From: an uncultured Rhodobacter sp.
GTDB lineage: Bacteria > Pseudomonadota > Alphaproteobacteria > Rhodobacterales > Rhodobacteraceae
Assembly: GCA_937901435.1 (NCBI GenBank)
Contig: CALGTJ010000352.1
Span: 1-5,461 of the forward strand
Length of the DNA stretch: 5,461 nt
Direction of reading: 5' to 3'
In this document: one piece after another, positions 1 through 5,380 of the stretch
How positions within the stretch are numbered: the first letter of the stretch is position 1
Layout: every line of letters starts with the position of its first letter
Translations under genes and position numbers: made by a program
The notes under the pieces: generated by a model
What the model saw: only the letters and a program-made list of their open reading frames with translations
The model's database searches: none
Told to the model about the DNA's origin: nothing

Positions 1-213
1 GGCGGAATTGGCGAGCATTCGGCCCAGATCCGGGGCGCGTTCCTGCGCGATCTGGGCTGGTTGGGGATGGAGATGGATGACAACGCGAACACGCAAAACG
101 CAACGCGATTGCACCACGAGGCCGCGAAGGTCAGGGCATGGATCGTGCCCGCGCAGGAAGAAGCGACGATTGCGGCGCAGGCGCGCTACAGGATCGATGA
201 AAATAGCCCCTAG
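1..213 (+). CDS. ackA: Acetate kinase, C-terminal part (5' end outside the window)
   Basis: Reading from base 1 gives an open frame of 70 residues ending in TAG at 211-213. It begins GGIGEHSAQIRG and continues with LGWLGMEMD and, near the end, IVPAQEEATIA. This matches the end of acetate kinases: the nucleotide-site GGIGE motif, the following Arg, the LGxLG stretch, and the late V(I)P-x-x-EE segment, which is NEE in E. coli AckA. The enzyme interconverts acetate + ATP with acetyl phosphate + ADP in the cytoplasm, usually together with phosphotransacetylase. Here the usual Asn of NEE is Gln; the Glu pair is kept, so I see no sign of inactivation. Roughly 330 N-terminal residues are missing because of the window edge. 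It converges on pcaB and is probably unrelated in function to the pca operon. Propionate or butyrate kinases share this fold, so the exact substrate is slightly uncertain. Confidence 0.88.
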   Translation, partial: GGIGEHSAQIRGAFLRDLGWLGMEMDDNANTQNATRLHHEAAKVRAWIVPAQEEATIAAQARYRIDENSP

Positions 214-372
214 GACGCCAGAATTGGTATGAGCGCCGGAGGGAGTTTTCGATCCGCAGTTATTTTAGCACTCGGACTTTGCAGGACAGGCCCGCGGCCC
301 TCTTTCGAGAGCAAACCCAAGTACAACATCCTGTTGCTACGAAAGTTTGCGGACGCGGGAGAACCCGAAACA

Positions 373-388
373 TGGGGGCCAGCCCCCA
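373..388. terminator. GC-rich hairpin, possible bidirectional terminator
   Basis: TGGGGG (373-378) pairs perfectly with CCCCCA (383-388) around a CCAG loop. A second CCCCC at 391-395 could pair with the same G-run. It lies 160 bases after the ackA stop and 150 bases beyond the pcaB stop, so it could serve either transcript. On the plus strand the only T-run (402-406) is about 14 bases past the stem, and on the minus strand only TTT follows, so it is not a classical intrinsic terminator. It may instead be part of the extragenic element. Confidence 0.35.
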
Positions 389-418
389 CGCCCCCGCGAA
401 ATTTTTAATCAGAAGAAG
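373..418 (+). repeat. Degenerate Rhodobacteraceae-type extragenic element
   Basis: The hairpin is followed by CCCCC, then GAAATTTTT (398-406), then CAGAAGAAG (410-418). From memory, many Rhodobacteraceae intergenic regions carry an element built as a G-run/C-run hairpin, a C-run, a GATATTTTTG-like block and an AAGAAGAAG tail. The fit here is by eye and imperfect. It is much weaker than the agreement between the two copies at 1898 and 4509. Its function is unknown. Confidence 0.35.
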
Positions 419-449
419 TGCCCATCCGATGTATTGCAGTTGGCCCGTG

Positions 450-470
450 TCAGGTCAAAATTTCACCTGA
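450..470. promoter_or_regulatory. 21-bp imperfect palindrome in the convergent gap
   Basis: The outer arms TCAGGT (450-455) and ACCTGA (465-470) are perfect reverse complements. The inner AAA (457-459) and TTT (461-463) also pair, leaving one C-C mismatch on each turn and a single central base. The symmetry and length resemble a dimeric repressor operator more than a hairpin, since the innermost pairs could not form a loop. No T-run follows on either strand. No promoter or gene is obvious next to it, so its role is unassigned. Confidence 0.35.
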
Positions 471-537
471 ATGTCGCGCGTTGAGGGCTTTTATAGCATT
501 GCGCGGCATACCTTAAACTGGCCTTTTCGAAAATGTT

Positions 538-1866
538 CTAGATGTCCATGCTGGCTTTGGCAAAGGCGCGCGCATCCTGCGGGGCTGTGCCCAATTGGGA
601 CTCTGGGGAAAAGACCTCTGAGAGGCGGTGTTCTGGCCAGGTCTCTGCCGCCAGTTGGGCCAGCCCGGTCCCGGTTTCGCGCGCCTTGAGACAGAGGGCT
701 TTGACCTGCGCCTGCGCCTCTGGGCGGCGCATGTGGGCGGCCAGCGCAAAAGACAGCGCCTCGGCGTAGATTATCCCCAGACCGTCGTCGATATGGTCGT
801 GCATCTGTTGGCGATTGGGCGTCATGCCCTGCGCGAGGTCTTCGGCCACGGTCAGCATTCTGGCGAGCGAGATGCACAGTTGTGGCAGGGTCAGCCATTC
901 GGTGAACCACGCCGCGCCATCCCGTTGCTGGCGGTGCAGACCCGCCCCTTGCAGGGTGCTGTTCAGCGCGATGATATGGCGGGCCAGCGCGACCAGCAGA
1001 TTGGGCTGCACCGGGTTGGATTTTTGCGGCATGGTGGAGGATCCGCCCCCCTCGGACAGGGTGACCTCGGCCACATCGGATTGGGTGAGCAGGATCAGGT
1101 CTTCGCCCATTTTGCCCAAGGTTCCGGCCACGCCCGTGATCCAGCCTGCAAGGGCTGCGATGCGGTCGCGTTCGGTATGCCAAGAGCCGCCGGGATCGTT
1201 TAGGTTCAGGGCCTTGGCCAGATCGGCGCGGATCTGTGGCCCCTTGGGTCCCATTGCGGACAGTGTGCCTGCCGCCCCCGACAGCGAGACGCACAACAGA
1301 TCGTCGCGCATCGGATCAAGCCGCGTCAGATGCCGCAGCAGGGGCTGGCCCCAACTGGTCACCACAGCGCCAAAGCTGGTGACAGTGGCGGTTTGTCCAT
1401 AGGTGCGCGCGGCCATTGGCAACTCTGCGTGGGTCTTGGCTTGCGCGCCCAAGGCCTTGACCACAGACGTTAATCGCGCGCCAAAGAGCGCCGTGACCTG
1501 GCGCAGACGCAGGATCAGCCCAGTTTCCATTATGTCCTGGCTCGTGGCGCCCCAATGGATGAATTGCGCGTGTTCGGGCGCTTGCATTTCGCTGCGAAAC
1601 GCTTTGACGAGGGCGGGCACTACAACCGCGCTTTGCCCGGTTTCCTGCGCCAATGCGCTGGGGTCGATCAGGGTCTCGCGCGCGGCACGGGCGATGGCCT
1701 TGGCGCTGATCTCTGGGATCACATTATGTTTGCCCTGTGCCTCGGCCAGCGCGCCCTCGACCAGCAGCATGGCACGGATCTCGGCACTGTCAGAGAACAG
1801 CGTGGCGACGTCCTTGTCGCTGAACAGATGGGTATAAATCGAGCTGTCGAGGGGCGTGGCGGGCAT
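538..1866 (-). CDS. pcaB: 3-Carboxy-cis,cis-muconate cycloisomerase
   Basis: This 442-residue protein belongs to the fumarase/aspartase superfamily. It converts 3-carboxy-cis,cis-muconate to 4-carboxymuconolactone, the step after protocatechuate ring opening. Family motifs are in the expected order: HWGATSQD at residues 104-111, WHTERDR at 229-235, GKMGEDL at 251-257, and the signature GSSTMPQKSNPV at 275-286. Length is close to the roughly 450 residues usual for PcaB, and the N-terminus (DSSIY...LFSD...MLLVEGALAEAQG) looks complete. The ATG at 1866 is the only plausible start, because no in-frame ATG, GTG or TTG follows the previous gene. Its Shine-Dalgarno sequence is weak (AAGG about 11 nt upstream), unlike the other genes of the operon. 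It is the last gene of the operon, 56 nt behind the BKACE gene, and stops with TAG converging on ackA. It acts before PcaC and PcaD in the pathway although it is transcribed after them. Confidence 0.96.
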   Translation of the reverse strand: MPATPLDSSIYTHLFSDKDVATLFSDSAEIRAMLLVEGALAEAQGKHNVIPEISAKAIARAARETLIDPSALAQETGQSAVVVPALVKAFRSEMQAPEHAQFIHWGATSQDIMETGLILRLRQVTALFGARLTSVVKALGAQAKTHAELPMAARTYGQTATVTSFGAVVTSWGQPLLRHLTRLDPMRDDLLCVSLSGAAGTLSAMGPKGPQIRADLAKALNLNDPGGSWHTERDRIAALAGWITGVAGTLGKMGEDLILLTQSDVAEVTLSEGGGSSTMPQKSNPVQPNLLVALARHIIALNSTLQGAGLHRQQRDGAAWFTEWLTLPQLCISLARMLTVAEDLAQGMTPNRQQMHDHIDDGLGIIYAEALSFALAAHMRRPEAQAQVKALCLKARETGTGLAQLAAETWPEHRLSEVFSPESQLGTAPQDARAFAKASMDI

Positions 1867-1897
1867 AGGGGGCGGAGCCTTTTTGGGCGGCGGATTT

Positions 1898-1918
1898 TGA
1901 GTATTTTTGCCAAGGTGA
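1898..1918 (+). repeat. Extragenic motif, copy A (between BKACE gene and pcaB)
   Basis: The plus strand reads TGAGTATTT, then TTG, then CCAAGGTGA. It agrees with the copy at 4509-4529 at 17 of 21 positions, ungapped. It fills much of the 56-nt spacer between the BKACE stop and the pcaB start and lies antisense to the operon transcript. I recall similar sequences (GGAGTATTT...AAGATGAAG) as common in Rhodobacteraceae intergenic regions; that is recollection, not a search. Confidence 0.6.
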
Positions 1919-1922
1919 GGGG

Positions 1923-2753
1923 TTACGCCGCGCGCAATCCGAGGATCTGGCGCGCTTGGACCGTTGTGGCAACGGGGCGTTCATATTTCTCGCAGAGATC
2001 CACGGCGCGTTGCACAAGGGCGGCGTTCGAGGGGGCGAGCGTGTTGCGGTCCAGCTTGACGTTGTCCTCCAGGCCCGTGCGCGTATGACCACCCTGTTTG
2101 ATGCACCATTCGTTCAGTTCGATCTGGTTCGGCCCAATCCCGGCAGCGCACCATTGCGCATCGGGCGCGAGGCGTTTCAGGGTCTCGATGTAGAAATCAA
2201 AGATCGGCTTGTCCGCAGGCATGGCGTTCTTTACCCCCATGACAAACTGCACATATAGAGGCCCCTTGAGGCGGCCGTCGTTGGCCATTTTCACGGCGTG
2301 GACGATGTGCGACAGATCAAACGCCTCAATTTCTGGCTTGACGTCGTAGGTCAGCATTTCGCTGGCCAGCCAATCGACCAGTTGCGGCGGGTTCTCATAG
2401 ACGCGGGTGGGAAAGTTGTTTGACCCGACCGTCAGCGAGGCCATATCCGGACGCAGGGGTAGCATCCCTCCCCGTTCGTTTCCCGCGCCAGAGCGCCCGC
2501 CTGTTGAGAACTGGATGATCATGCCGGGGCAGTGTTTTTCCAGGCCTTCCTTGAGCAGGGCAAACTTTTCAGGATCACTGGTCGGGGTTTCATCCGCGTT
2601 GCGCACATGGGCGTGACAGATTGTGGCTCCGGCCTCAAACGCGGCTTGGGTGCTTTCGATCTGTTCGCTGATCGAGATCGGCACGGCGGGGTTGGCCGCC
2701 TTTGTGGGGACAGAGCCGGTGATGGCGACGCAGATGATGCAGGGGTTGGACAT
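1923..2753 (-). CDS. BKACE-family beta-keto acid cleavage enzyme (DUF849)
   Basis: This 276-residue protein belongs to the DUF849/BKACE family, TIM-barrel zinc enzymes. The best-known member, Kce, cleaves 3-keto-5-aminohexanoate with acetyl-CoA to acetoacetate and an acyl-CoA. Visible family features are the N-terminal IICVAITGSVPTK, the zinc-binding pair H47 and H49 in CHAHVRN, and FSTGGRSG at 82-89 with S83. They continue with VGSNNFPTRVYEN at 109-121 and GHTRTGLEDN at 222-231, which supplies R225, E229 (expected third zinc ligand) and D230. Length is normal for the family. The start is supported by GAGGT 5 nt upstream. It sits inside the pca operon, 36 nt after pcaG and 56 nt before pcaB, so its substrate is probably linked to this pathway. 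Beta-ketoadipate is the obvious candidate: with acetyl-CoA it would yield succinyl-CoA and acetoacetate. Family assignment is firm; the substrate is inference. The alternative is another beta-keto acid from an adjoining route. Confidence 0.9.
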   Translation of the reverse strand: MSNPCIICVAITGSVPTKAANPAVPISISEQIESTQAAFEAGATICHAHVRNADETPTSDPEKFALLKEGLEKHCPGMIIQFSTGGRSGAGNERGGMLPLRPDMASLTVGSNNFPTRVYENPPQLVDWLASEMLTYDVKPEIEAFDLSHIVHAVKMANDGRLKGPLYVQFVMGVKNAMPADKPIFDFYIETLKRLAPDAQWCAAGIGPNQIELNEWCIKQGGHTRTGLEDNVKLDRNTLAPSNAALVQRAVDLCEKYERPVATTVQARQILGLRAA

Positions 2754-2789
2754 ATTGGACCTCGTTCAGGCTCTGTTCAGATATGTGAT

Positions 2790-3389
2790 TTACAGGTCTA
2801 GAAAGACGGTTTCATTTTCGCCCTGCAGGACCAGATTGAAACGATATTCGCCCGGCGCGGTCTGTTTGGCAATGAGGGTATCGACACGAGGGCGCTGTTC
2901 GATGCGGTTCAGCAATGGATCGCCAGAGTTGTCGCAATCCTCGAAATAGATGCGTGTGTTCAGGCCGATGTTGATGCCACGGGCCACGATCCAGACGGCG
3001 ATATGCGGGGCTTGGTTAATCCCGTCGCGGGTGGTGGTGACGCCCGGTTTGATCGTGCGCAGGGTAAATTCGCCTGTGACCTTGTCTGCGGCAAAGCGGC
3101 AGAAACCGCTGACGGCGGGGTCCGCGCCGGGCTGGCCGGGATAGATGCCGGCCGCATCCGCTTGCCAGCTTTCCATCATCGCATCGCGCAACGCCCAGCC
3201 GGTGCCGTCGATGACCTGCCCGGTGATGGTGATCTGCTCGCCCTTTGCCCCGTCGCTGATGGGGGACAGGCCAAGGTCCTCTGGATAGACCCCATTGATG
3301 CCGGTAAAGGTCGGGATGCAGCCGATATGAACATAAGGACCAGCGGTCTGGCTGGGGGTTTCTTGCAGCATATCAAGAGATTGGGTCAT
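2790..3389 (-). CDS. pcaG: Protocatechuate 3,4-dioxygenase alpha subunit
   Basis: This 199-residue protein is the non-catalytic partner of PcaH in the intradiol ring-cleaving dioxygenase. The enzyme turns protocatechuate and O2 into 3-carboxy-cis,cis-muconate in the cytoplasm. It has the subunit's hallmark TPSQTAGPY (11-19), the beta-sandwich segment ITGQVIDGTG (54-63), ESWQADAAGIY (73-83) and the late HIAVWIVARGINIGLNTRIYF (129-149). Here Arg137 is the likely equivalent of the alpha-subunit Arg lining the active site. The iron ligands of PcaH are absent, as expected for alpha subunits. Length equals the typical 200 or so. The start is fixed by GGAGGG at 3396-3401, 6 nt upstream inside the end of pcaH. 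Its ATG overlaps the pcaH TAA by one base (TAATG), so the two subunits are probably translationally coupled for equal production. Confidence 0.97.
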   Translation of the reverse strand: MTQSLDMLQETPSQTAGPYVHIGCIPTFTGINGVYPEDLGLSPISDGAKGEQITITGQVIDGTGWALRDAMMESWQADAAGIYPGQPGADPAVSGFCRFAADKVTGEFTLRTIKPGVTTTRDGINQAPHIAVWIVARGINIGLNTRIYFEDCDNSGDPLLNRIEQRPRVDTLIAKQTAPGEYRFNLVLQGENETVFLDL

Positions 3390-4111
3390 TACATGCCCTC
3401 CGGCTTGTTTTCGAACATGGACTGGCGGTGGCCACGCAGAACAATGTCGAATTTATAGGCGAGATAGTCCATCGGTTTGGAATTGGCCATGTCCAGCGGG
3501 GCGACAAGCCGGTCAAGCTGGCTGCGGTCCTTGACCGTGGCGGCGATGGGGCAGAGGTCGATCAGCGGGTCGCCCTGAAAATACATCTGGGTGATTAGAC
3601 GCTGGCCAAAGCCCGACCCGAAGACCGAGAAATGGATATGCATCGGTCGCCAGTCGTTTGCGCGGTTGGGCCAGGGATAGGCACCGGGGCGGATGGTCAT
3701 GAACTCGTAATATCCGTTGGCGTCAGTCAATGTGCGCCCGCAACCGCCGAAATTTTCGTCCAGCGGGGCAAAGTATTTGTCCATCACATGCCGATAGCGC
3801 CCGCCCGCGTTGGCCTGCCAGATCTCGACCAGCGTGTGGGGCACGGGGCGCGCGTTTTCGTCCATCACCCGGCCATGAACGCGGATCCGCTCGCCCACGG
3901 CAAGCCGTTCACCTTGGGTGAAGTTGACGATCAGATTATTGTCATGTGGTCCGATGAGGGTGTGACCGAATGTCGGACCGGTCTCTTCTGTCGGGGTGCT
4001 GGAAAGGCTGAGCAGGGGCCAGCGCGGGCTGCGCGGCACGGAGGTCTTGTAGTCTGGATCATAGGGCACCGGGTGGATCGCCCGGTTGCGCGGGATCAGC
4101 GGGTCGGTCAT
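3389..4111 (-). CDS. pcaH: Protocatechuate 3,4-dioxygenase beta subunit
   Basis: This 240-residue protein is the iron(III)-bearing subunit of protocatechuate 3,4-dioxygenase. All four expected iron ligands are present: Tyr106 in GGRYRH, Tyr145 in GAYPW, and His158 and His160 in RPMHIHF. They sit at a constant offset of two from the Pseudomonas numbering (108, 147, 160, 162). Arg155 matches the conserved active-site Arg. LVEIWQANAGGRYRH (94-108), the GGCGRTLTD loop (122-130), YFQGDPLI (177-184) and the C-terminal YKFDIVLRG (219-227) are all typical. The start is fixed by GGAGG at 4119-4123, 7 nt upstream within pcaC. Its ATG overlaps the pcaC stop by four bases (ATGA), and its own stop overlaps the pcaG start by one base. 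No anomaly is seen. Confidence 0.98.
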   Translation of the reverse strand: MTDPLIPRNRAIHPVPYDPDYKTSVPRSPRWPLLSLSSTPTEETGPTFGHTLIGPHDNNLIVNFTQGERLAVGERIRVHGRVMDENARPVPHTLVEIWQANAGGRYRHVMDKYFAPLDENFGGCGRTLTDANGYYEFMTIRPGAYPWPNRANDWRPMHIHFSVFGSGFGQRLITQMYFQGDPLIDLCPIAATVKDRSQLDRLVAPLDMANSKPMDYLAYKFDIVLRGHRQSMFENKPEGM

Positions 4112-4488
4112 GTGTCGGCCTCCATTTCGGCATAGGTCGCTTTGGCAATTTTCAGCGCGTGATTGGCGCGGGGCACGCCAGCGTAGATCGCAACATGCTG
4201 GAACGCTTCCAGCACGTCGTCCTGACTGGCACCGGTATTCGCGGTTGCGCGGATGTGCATGGCGATTTCGTCGAAATTCCCGGTCGCGGCCAGCAGCGCA
4301 AGGGTCAGCATAGAGCGCTCGCGCGGGGTGATCTTGTCAGAGGCCCAGACATTGCCCCAGGCGCCTTCTGTGATCAGGGTCTGGAAGGGCTCGTCAAAGG
4401 GGGTCTTGGCGGCTTCGGCGCGGTCCACATGCCCGTCCCCCAGAACAGAGCGGCGGACCTTCATGCCTTTTGTGTAGCGGTCAGTCAT
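4108..4488 (-). CDS. pcaC: 4-Carboxymuconolactone decarboxylase
   Basis: This 126-residue protein is a small all-helical enzyme of the carboxymuconolactone decarboxylase/AhpD-like family. It decarboxylates 4-carboxymuconolactone to the beta-ketoadipate enol-lactone. It starts with YTKGMKVRRSVLGDGHVDR (5-23), the characteristic PcaC N-terminus. It then has ITEGAWGNVWAS (39-50), the family core with H78 in AMHIRATANTG, and IYAGVPRANHAL (101-112). It lacks the Cys pair of peroxidase-type AhpD relatives, as expected for PcaC. Length fits the roughly 130 residues of known PcaC. A longer in-frame GTG start at 4533 exists, but the ATG at 4488 has a clear GAGGG 7 nt upstream and matches the family N-terminus. 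It is a stand-alone gene, not fused to pcaD as in some bacteria (PcaL type). Confidence 0.96.
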   Translation of the reverse strand: MTDRYTKGMKVRRSVLGDGHVDRAEAAKTPFDEPFQTLITEGAWGNVWASDKITPRERSMLTLALLAATGNFDEIAMHIRATANTGASQDDVLEAFQHVAIYAGVPRANHALKIAKATYAEMEADT

Positions 4489-4495
4489 GGAATTG

Positions 4496-4500
4496 CCCTC
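4496..4500 (-). promoter_or_regulatory. Ribosome binding site deciding the pcaC start
   Basis: GAGGG on the minus strand lies 7 nt before the ATG at 4488. It argues against the in-frame GTG 45 bases upstream, which would add 15 residues unlike any PcaC N-terminus. Confidence 0.75.
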
Positions 4501-4508
4501 AAGACACC

Positions 4509-4529
4509 TGAGTATTTGGACCAAGATGA
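4509..4529 (+). repeat. Extragenic motif, copy B (between pcaD and pcaC)
   Basis: The plus strand reads TGAGTATTT, then GGA, then CCAAGATGA. This is the same architecture as the motif at 1898-1918 (17 of 21 identical, same strand). It lies in the 63-nt spacer between the pcaD stop and the pcaC ribosome binding site, again antisense to the operon. The other two spacers of the operon (36 and 40 nt) do not contain it, so the motif marks the two longest gaps. Confidence 0.6.
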
Positions 4530-4551
4530 ACACCAGAGCTGTACCACAGGC

Positions 4552-5340
4552 TCAGACATGGCCGGTTTCTTTGATGAAAGTGGTCAAGACCTGCGCATAT
4601 TCCTGAGGGCTTTCAACGCAGGGCAAGTGGCCCGCGCCGCGGATCAGGTGGAATTTTGAGCCCTTTACCAGTTCCACCGTTTCGCGCACCAGATCGGGCG
4701 GGGTCGACCCGTCTTCCGACCCGGCGATGCCCAAAGTGGGCAGAGTGAGGGAGGCGGTGGTTGTGTAAAAATCTGTGCCCGAGATTGCGGCAGAGCAACC
4801 TGTGTAGCCATCCACAGGCTGGCGGGTCAGCATATTGCGCCAGGCGATCAGGTCATCTGTCGCGCGGTACGTCTTTGAGAACCAGCGTTCGAGGATCGCG
4901 TCAGCCAGCGCCTCTATCCCGCCGGCATTCACGGCGGCGATGCGGTCGGACCACATATCCACAGTGCCGATCTTGGCCCCGGTGTTGGACAGCACCATGG
5001 CCCGGATCTGATCGACGCGTTTTACGGCGAGGCCCTGTGCGATCATTCCGCCAATCGAGAGGCCCACAAACAGGCAGTCGCGCACGTTCAAATGATCCAG
5101 CAGGCGCTCTGCATCCGAGACCAGCGCGCCCATCGAATAGGGTGCGGGCGGGCAACTGGACAAGCCATGCCCGCGTTTGTCGTAGCGGATCAGGCGCAGG
5201 CCTGCGGGCAGCAGCGGCAGGATTTGATCCCAAAGGCGGTAGTCCGTGCCCAGTGAATTGGCAAAGACCACGGGCGCGCCATTTGGGTCGCCATCCTCGC
5301 GGTAATTGATCTGGACGTCACCGAAATTGACGATTTGCAT
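4552..5340 (-). CDS. pcaD: 3-Oxoadipate enol-lactonase
   Basis: This 262-residue alpha/beta-hydrolase hydrolyses beta-ketoadipate enol-lactone to beta-ketoadipate. The order of motifs is typical: oxyanion-loop region VVFANSLGTDYRLW (24-37), RYDKRGHGLS (52-61), and the nucleophile elbow GLSIGGM with Ser95. The acid Asp210 follows in GSEDGSTPP and the base His238 in GAGHLPCVE. The triad is therefore complete, and length matches characterised PcaD (about 260). The start at 5340 is supported by AGGAG 8 nt upstream and by the family N-terminus (VNFGDVQINYREDG). A longer frame back to 5430 would overlap pobA and add 30 residues without PcaD character. It follows pobA by 40 nt and precedes pcaC by 63 nt. 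Confidence 0.96.
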   Translation of the reverse strand: MQIVNFGDVQINYREDGDPNGAPVVFANSLGTDYRLWDQILPLLPAGLRLIRYDKRGHGLSSCPPAPYSMGALVSDAERLLDHLNVRDCLFVGLSIGGMIAQGLAVKRVDQIRAMVLSNTGAKIGTVDMWSDRIAAVNAGGIEALADAILERWFSKTYRATDDLIAWRNMLTRQPVDGYTGCSAAISGTDFYTTTASLTLPTLGIAGSEDGSTPPDLVRETVELVKGSKFHLIRGAGHLPCVESPQEYAQVLTTFIKETGHV

Positions 5341-5348
5341 GCGATACG

Positions 5349-5353
5349 CTCCT
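5349..5353 (-). promoter_or_regulatory. Ribosome binding site deciding the pcaD start
   Basis: AGGAG on the minus strand, 8 nt before the ATG at 5340, selects this start over the upstream TTG at 5430. That upstream codon lies inside the end of pobA. Confidence 0.75.
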
Positions 5354-5380
5354 GTTCCGTAGGTCCGGTTCGTGGGTCGT

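Larger units (their letters stand above)
214..537. other. Non-coding gap between convergent ackA and pcaB
   Basis: This 324-base stretch holds no convincing gene. The small open frames crossing it have no recognisable protein family, and one of them runs straight through the hairpin and the palindrome. What it does hold is a GC-rich hairpin (373-388), a degenerate copy of a Rhodobacteraceae-type extragenic motif just after it, and a 21-bp imperfect palindrome (450-470). There is also a minor 4-bp stem closed on TTCG at 300-311. Transcripts from both sides must end here, but I see no classical stem followed directly by a long T-run for either gene. Confidence 0.7.

Noticed and set aside
8..232. 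A 74-residue Arg-rich open frame on the plus strand at the left edge
   Set aside because: It is an out-of-frame shadow of the acetate kinase tail, which reads cleanly in the frame starting at base 1 and has the GGIGE motif.
300..311. A CTCT-TTCG-AGAG stem-loop as a terminator for ackA
   Set aside because: The stem has only four pairs, with mismatched flanks and no T-run after it, so chance is likely.
279..470. A 63-residue plus-strand open frame in the ackA-pcaB gap
   Set aside because: It has no recognisable family, no convincing ribosome binding site, and reads through the hairpin and palindrome. Chance is the simplest explanation.
491..1294. A long minus-strand open frame of 267 residues inside pcaB
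   Set aside because: It lies almost entirely within pcaB in another frame, is rich in Arg, Gly and Pro and has no family motifs, while pcaB shows its full set of signatures.
1555..2088. A 177-residue plus-strand open frame crossing the pcaB-BKACE junction
   Set aside because: It is antisense to two well-supported genes. Long antisense frames are common in GC-rich DNA, and its sequence shows no domain.
4496..4515. A small hairpin (CTCA/TGAG) covering part of the pcaC ribosome binding site as a translational switch
   Set aside because: It has only four base pairs around a seven-base loop, which is too weak to support regulation.
5341..5380. A promoter or PcaQ binding site just upstream of pcaD
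   Set aside because: The 40-nt gap contains no -35/-10 pair or clear LysR-type T-N11-A dyad that I can defend, and pobA continues on the same strand upstream.
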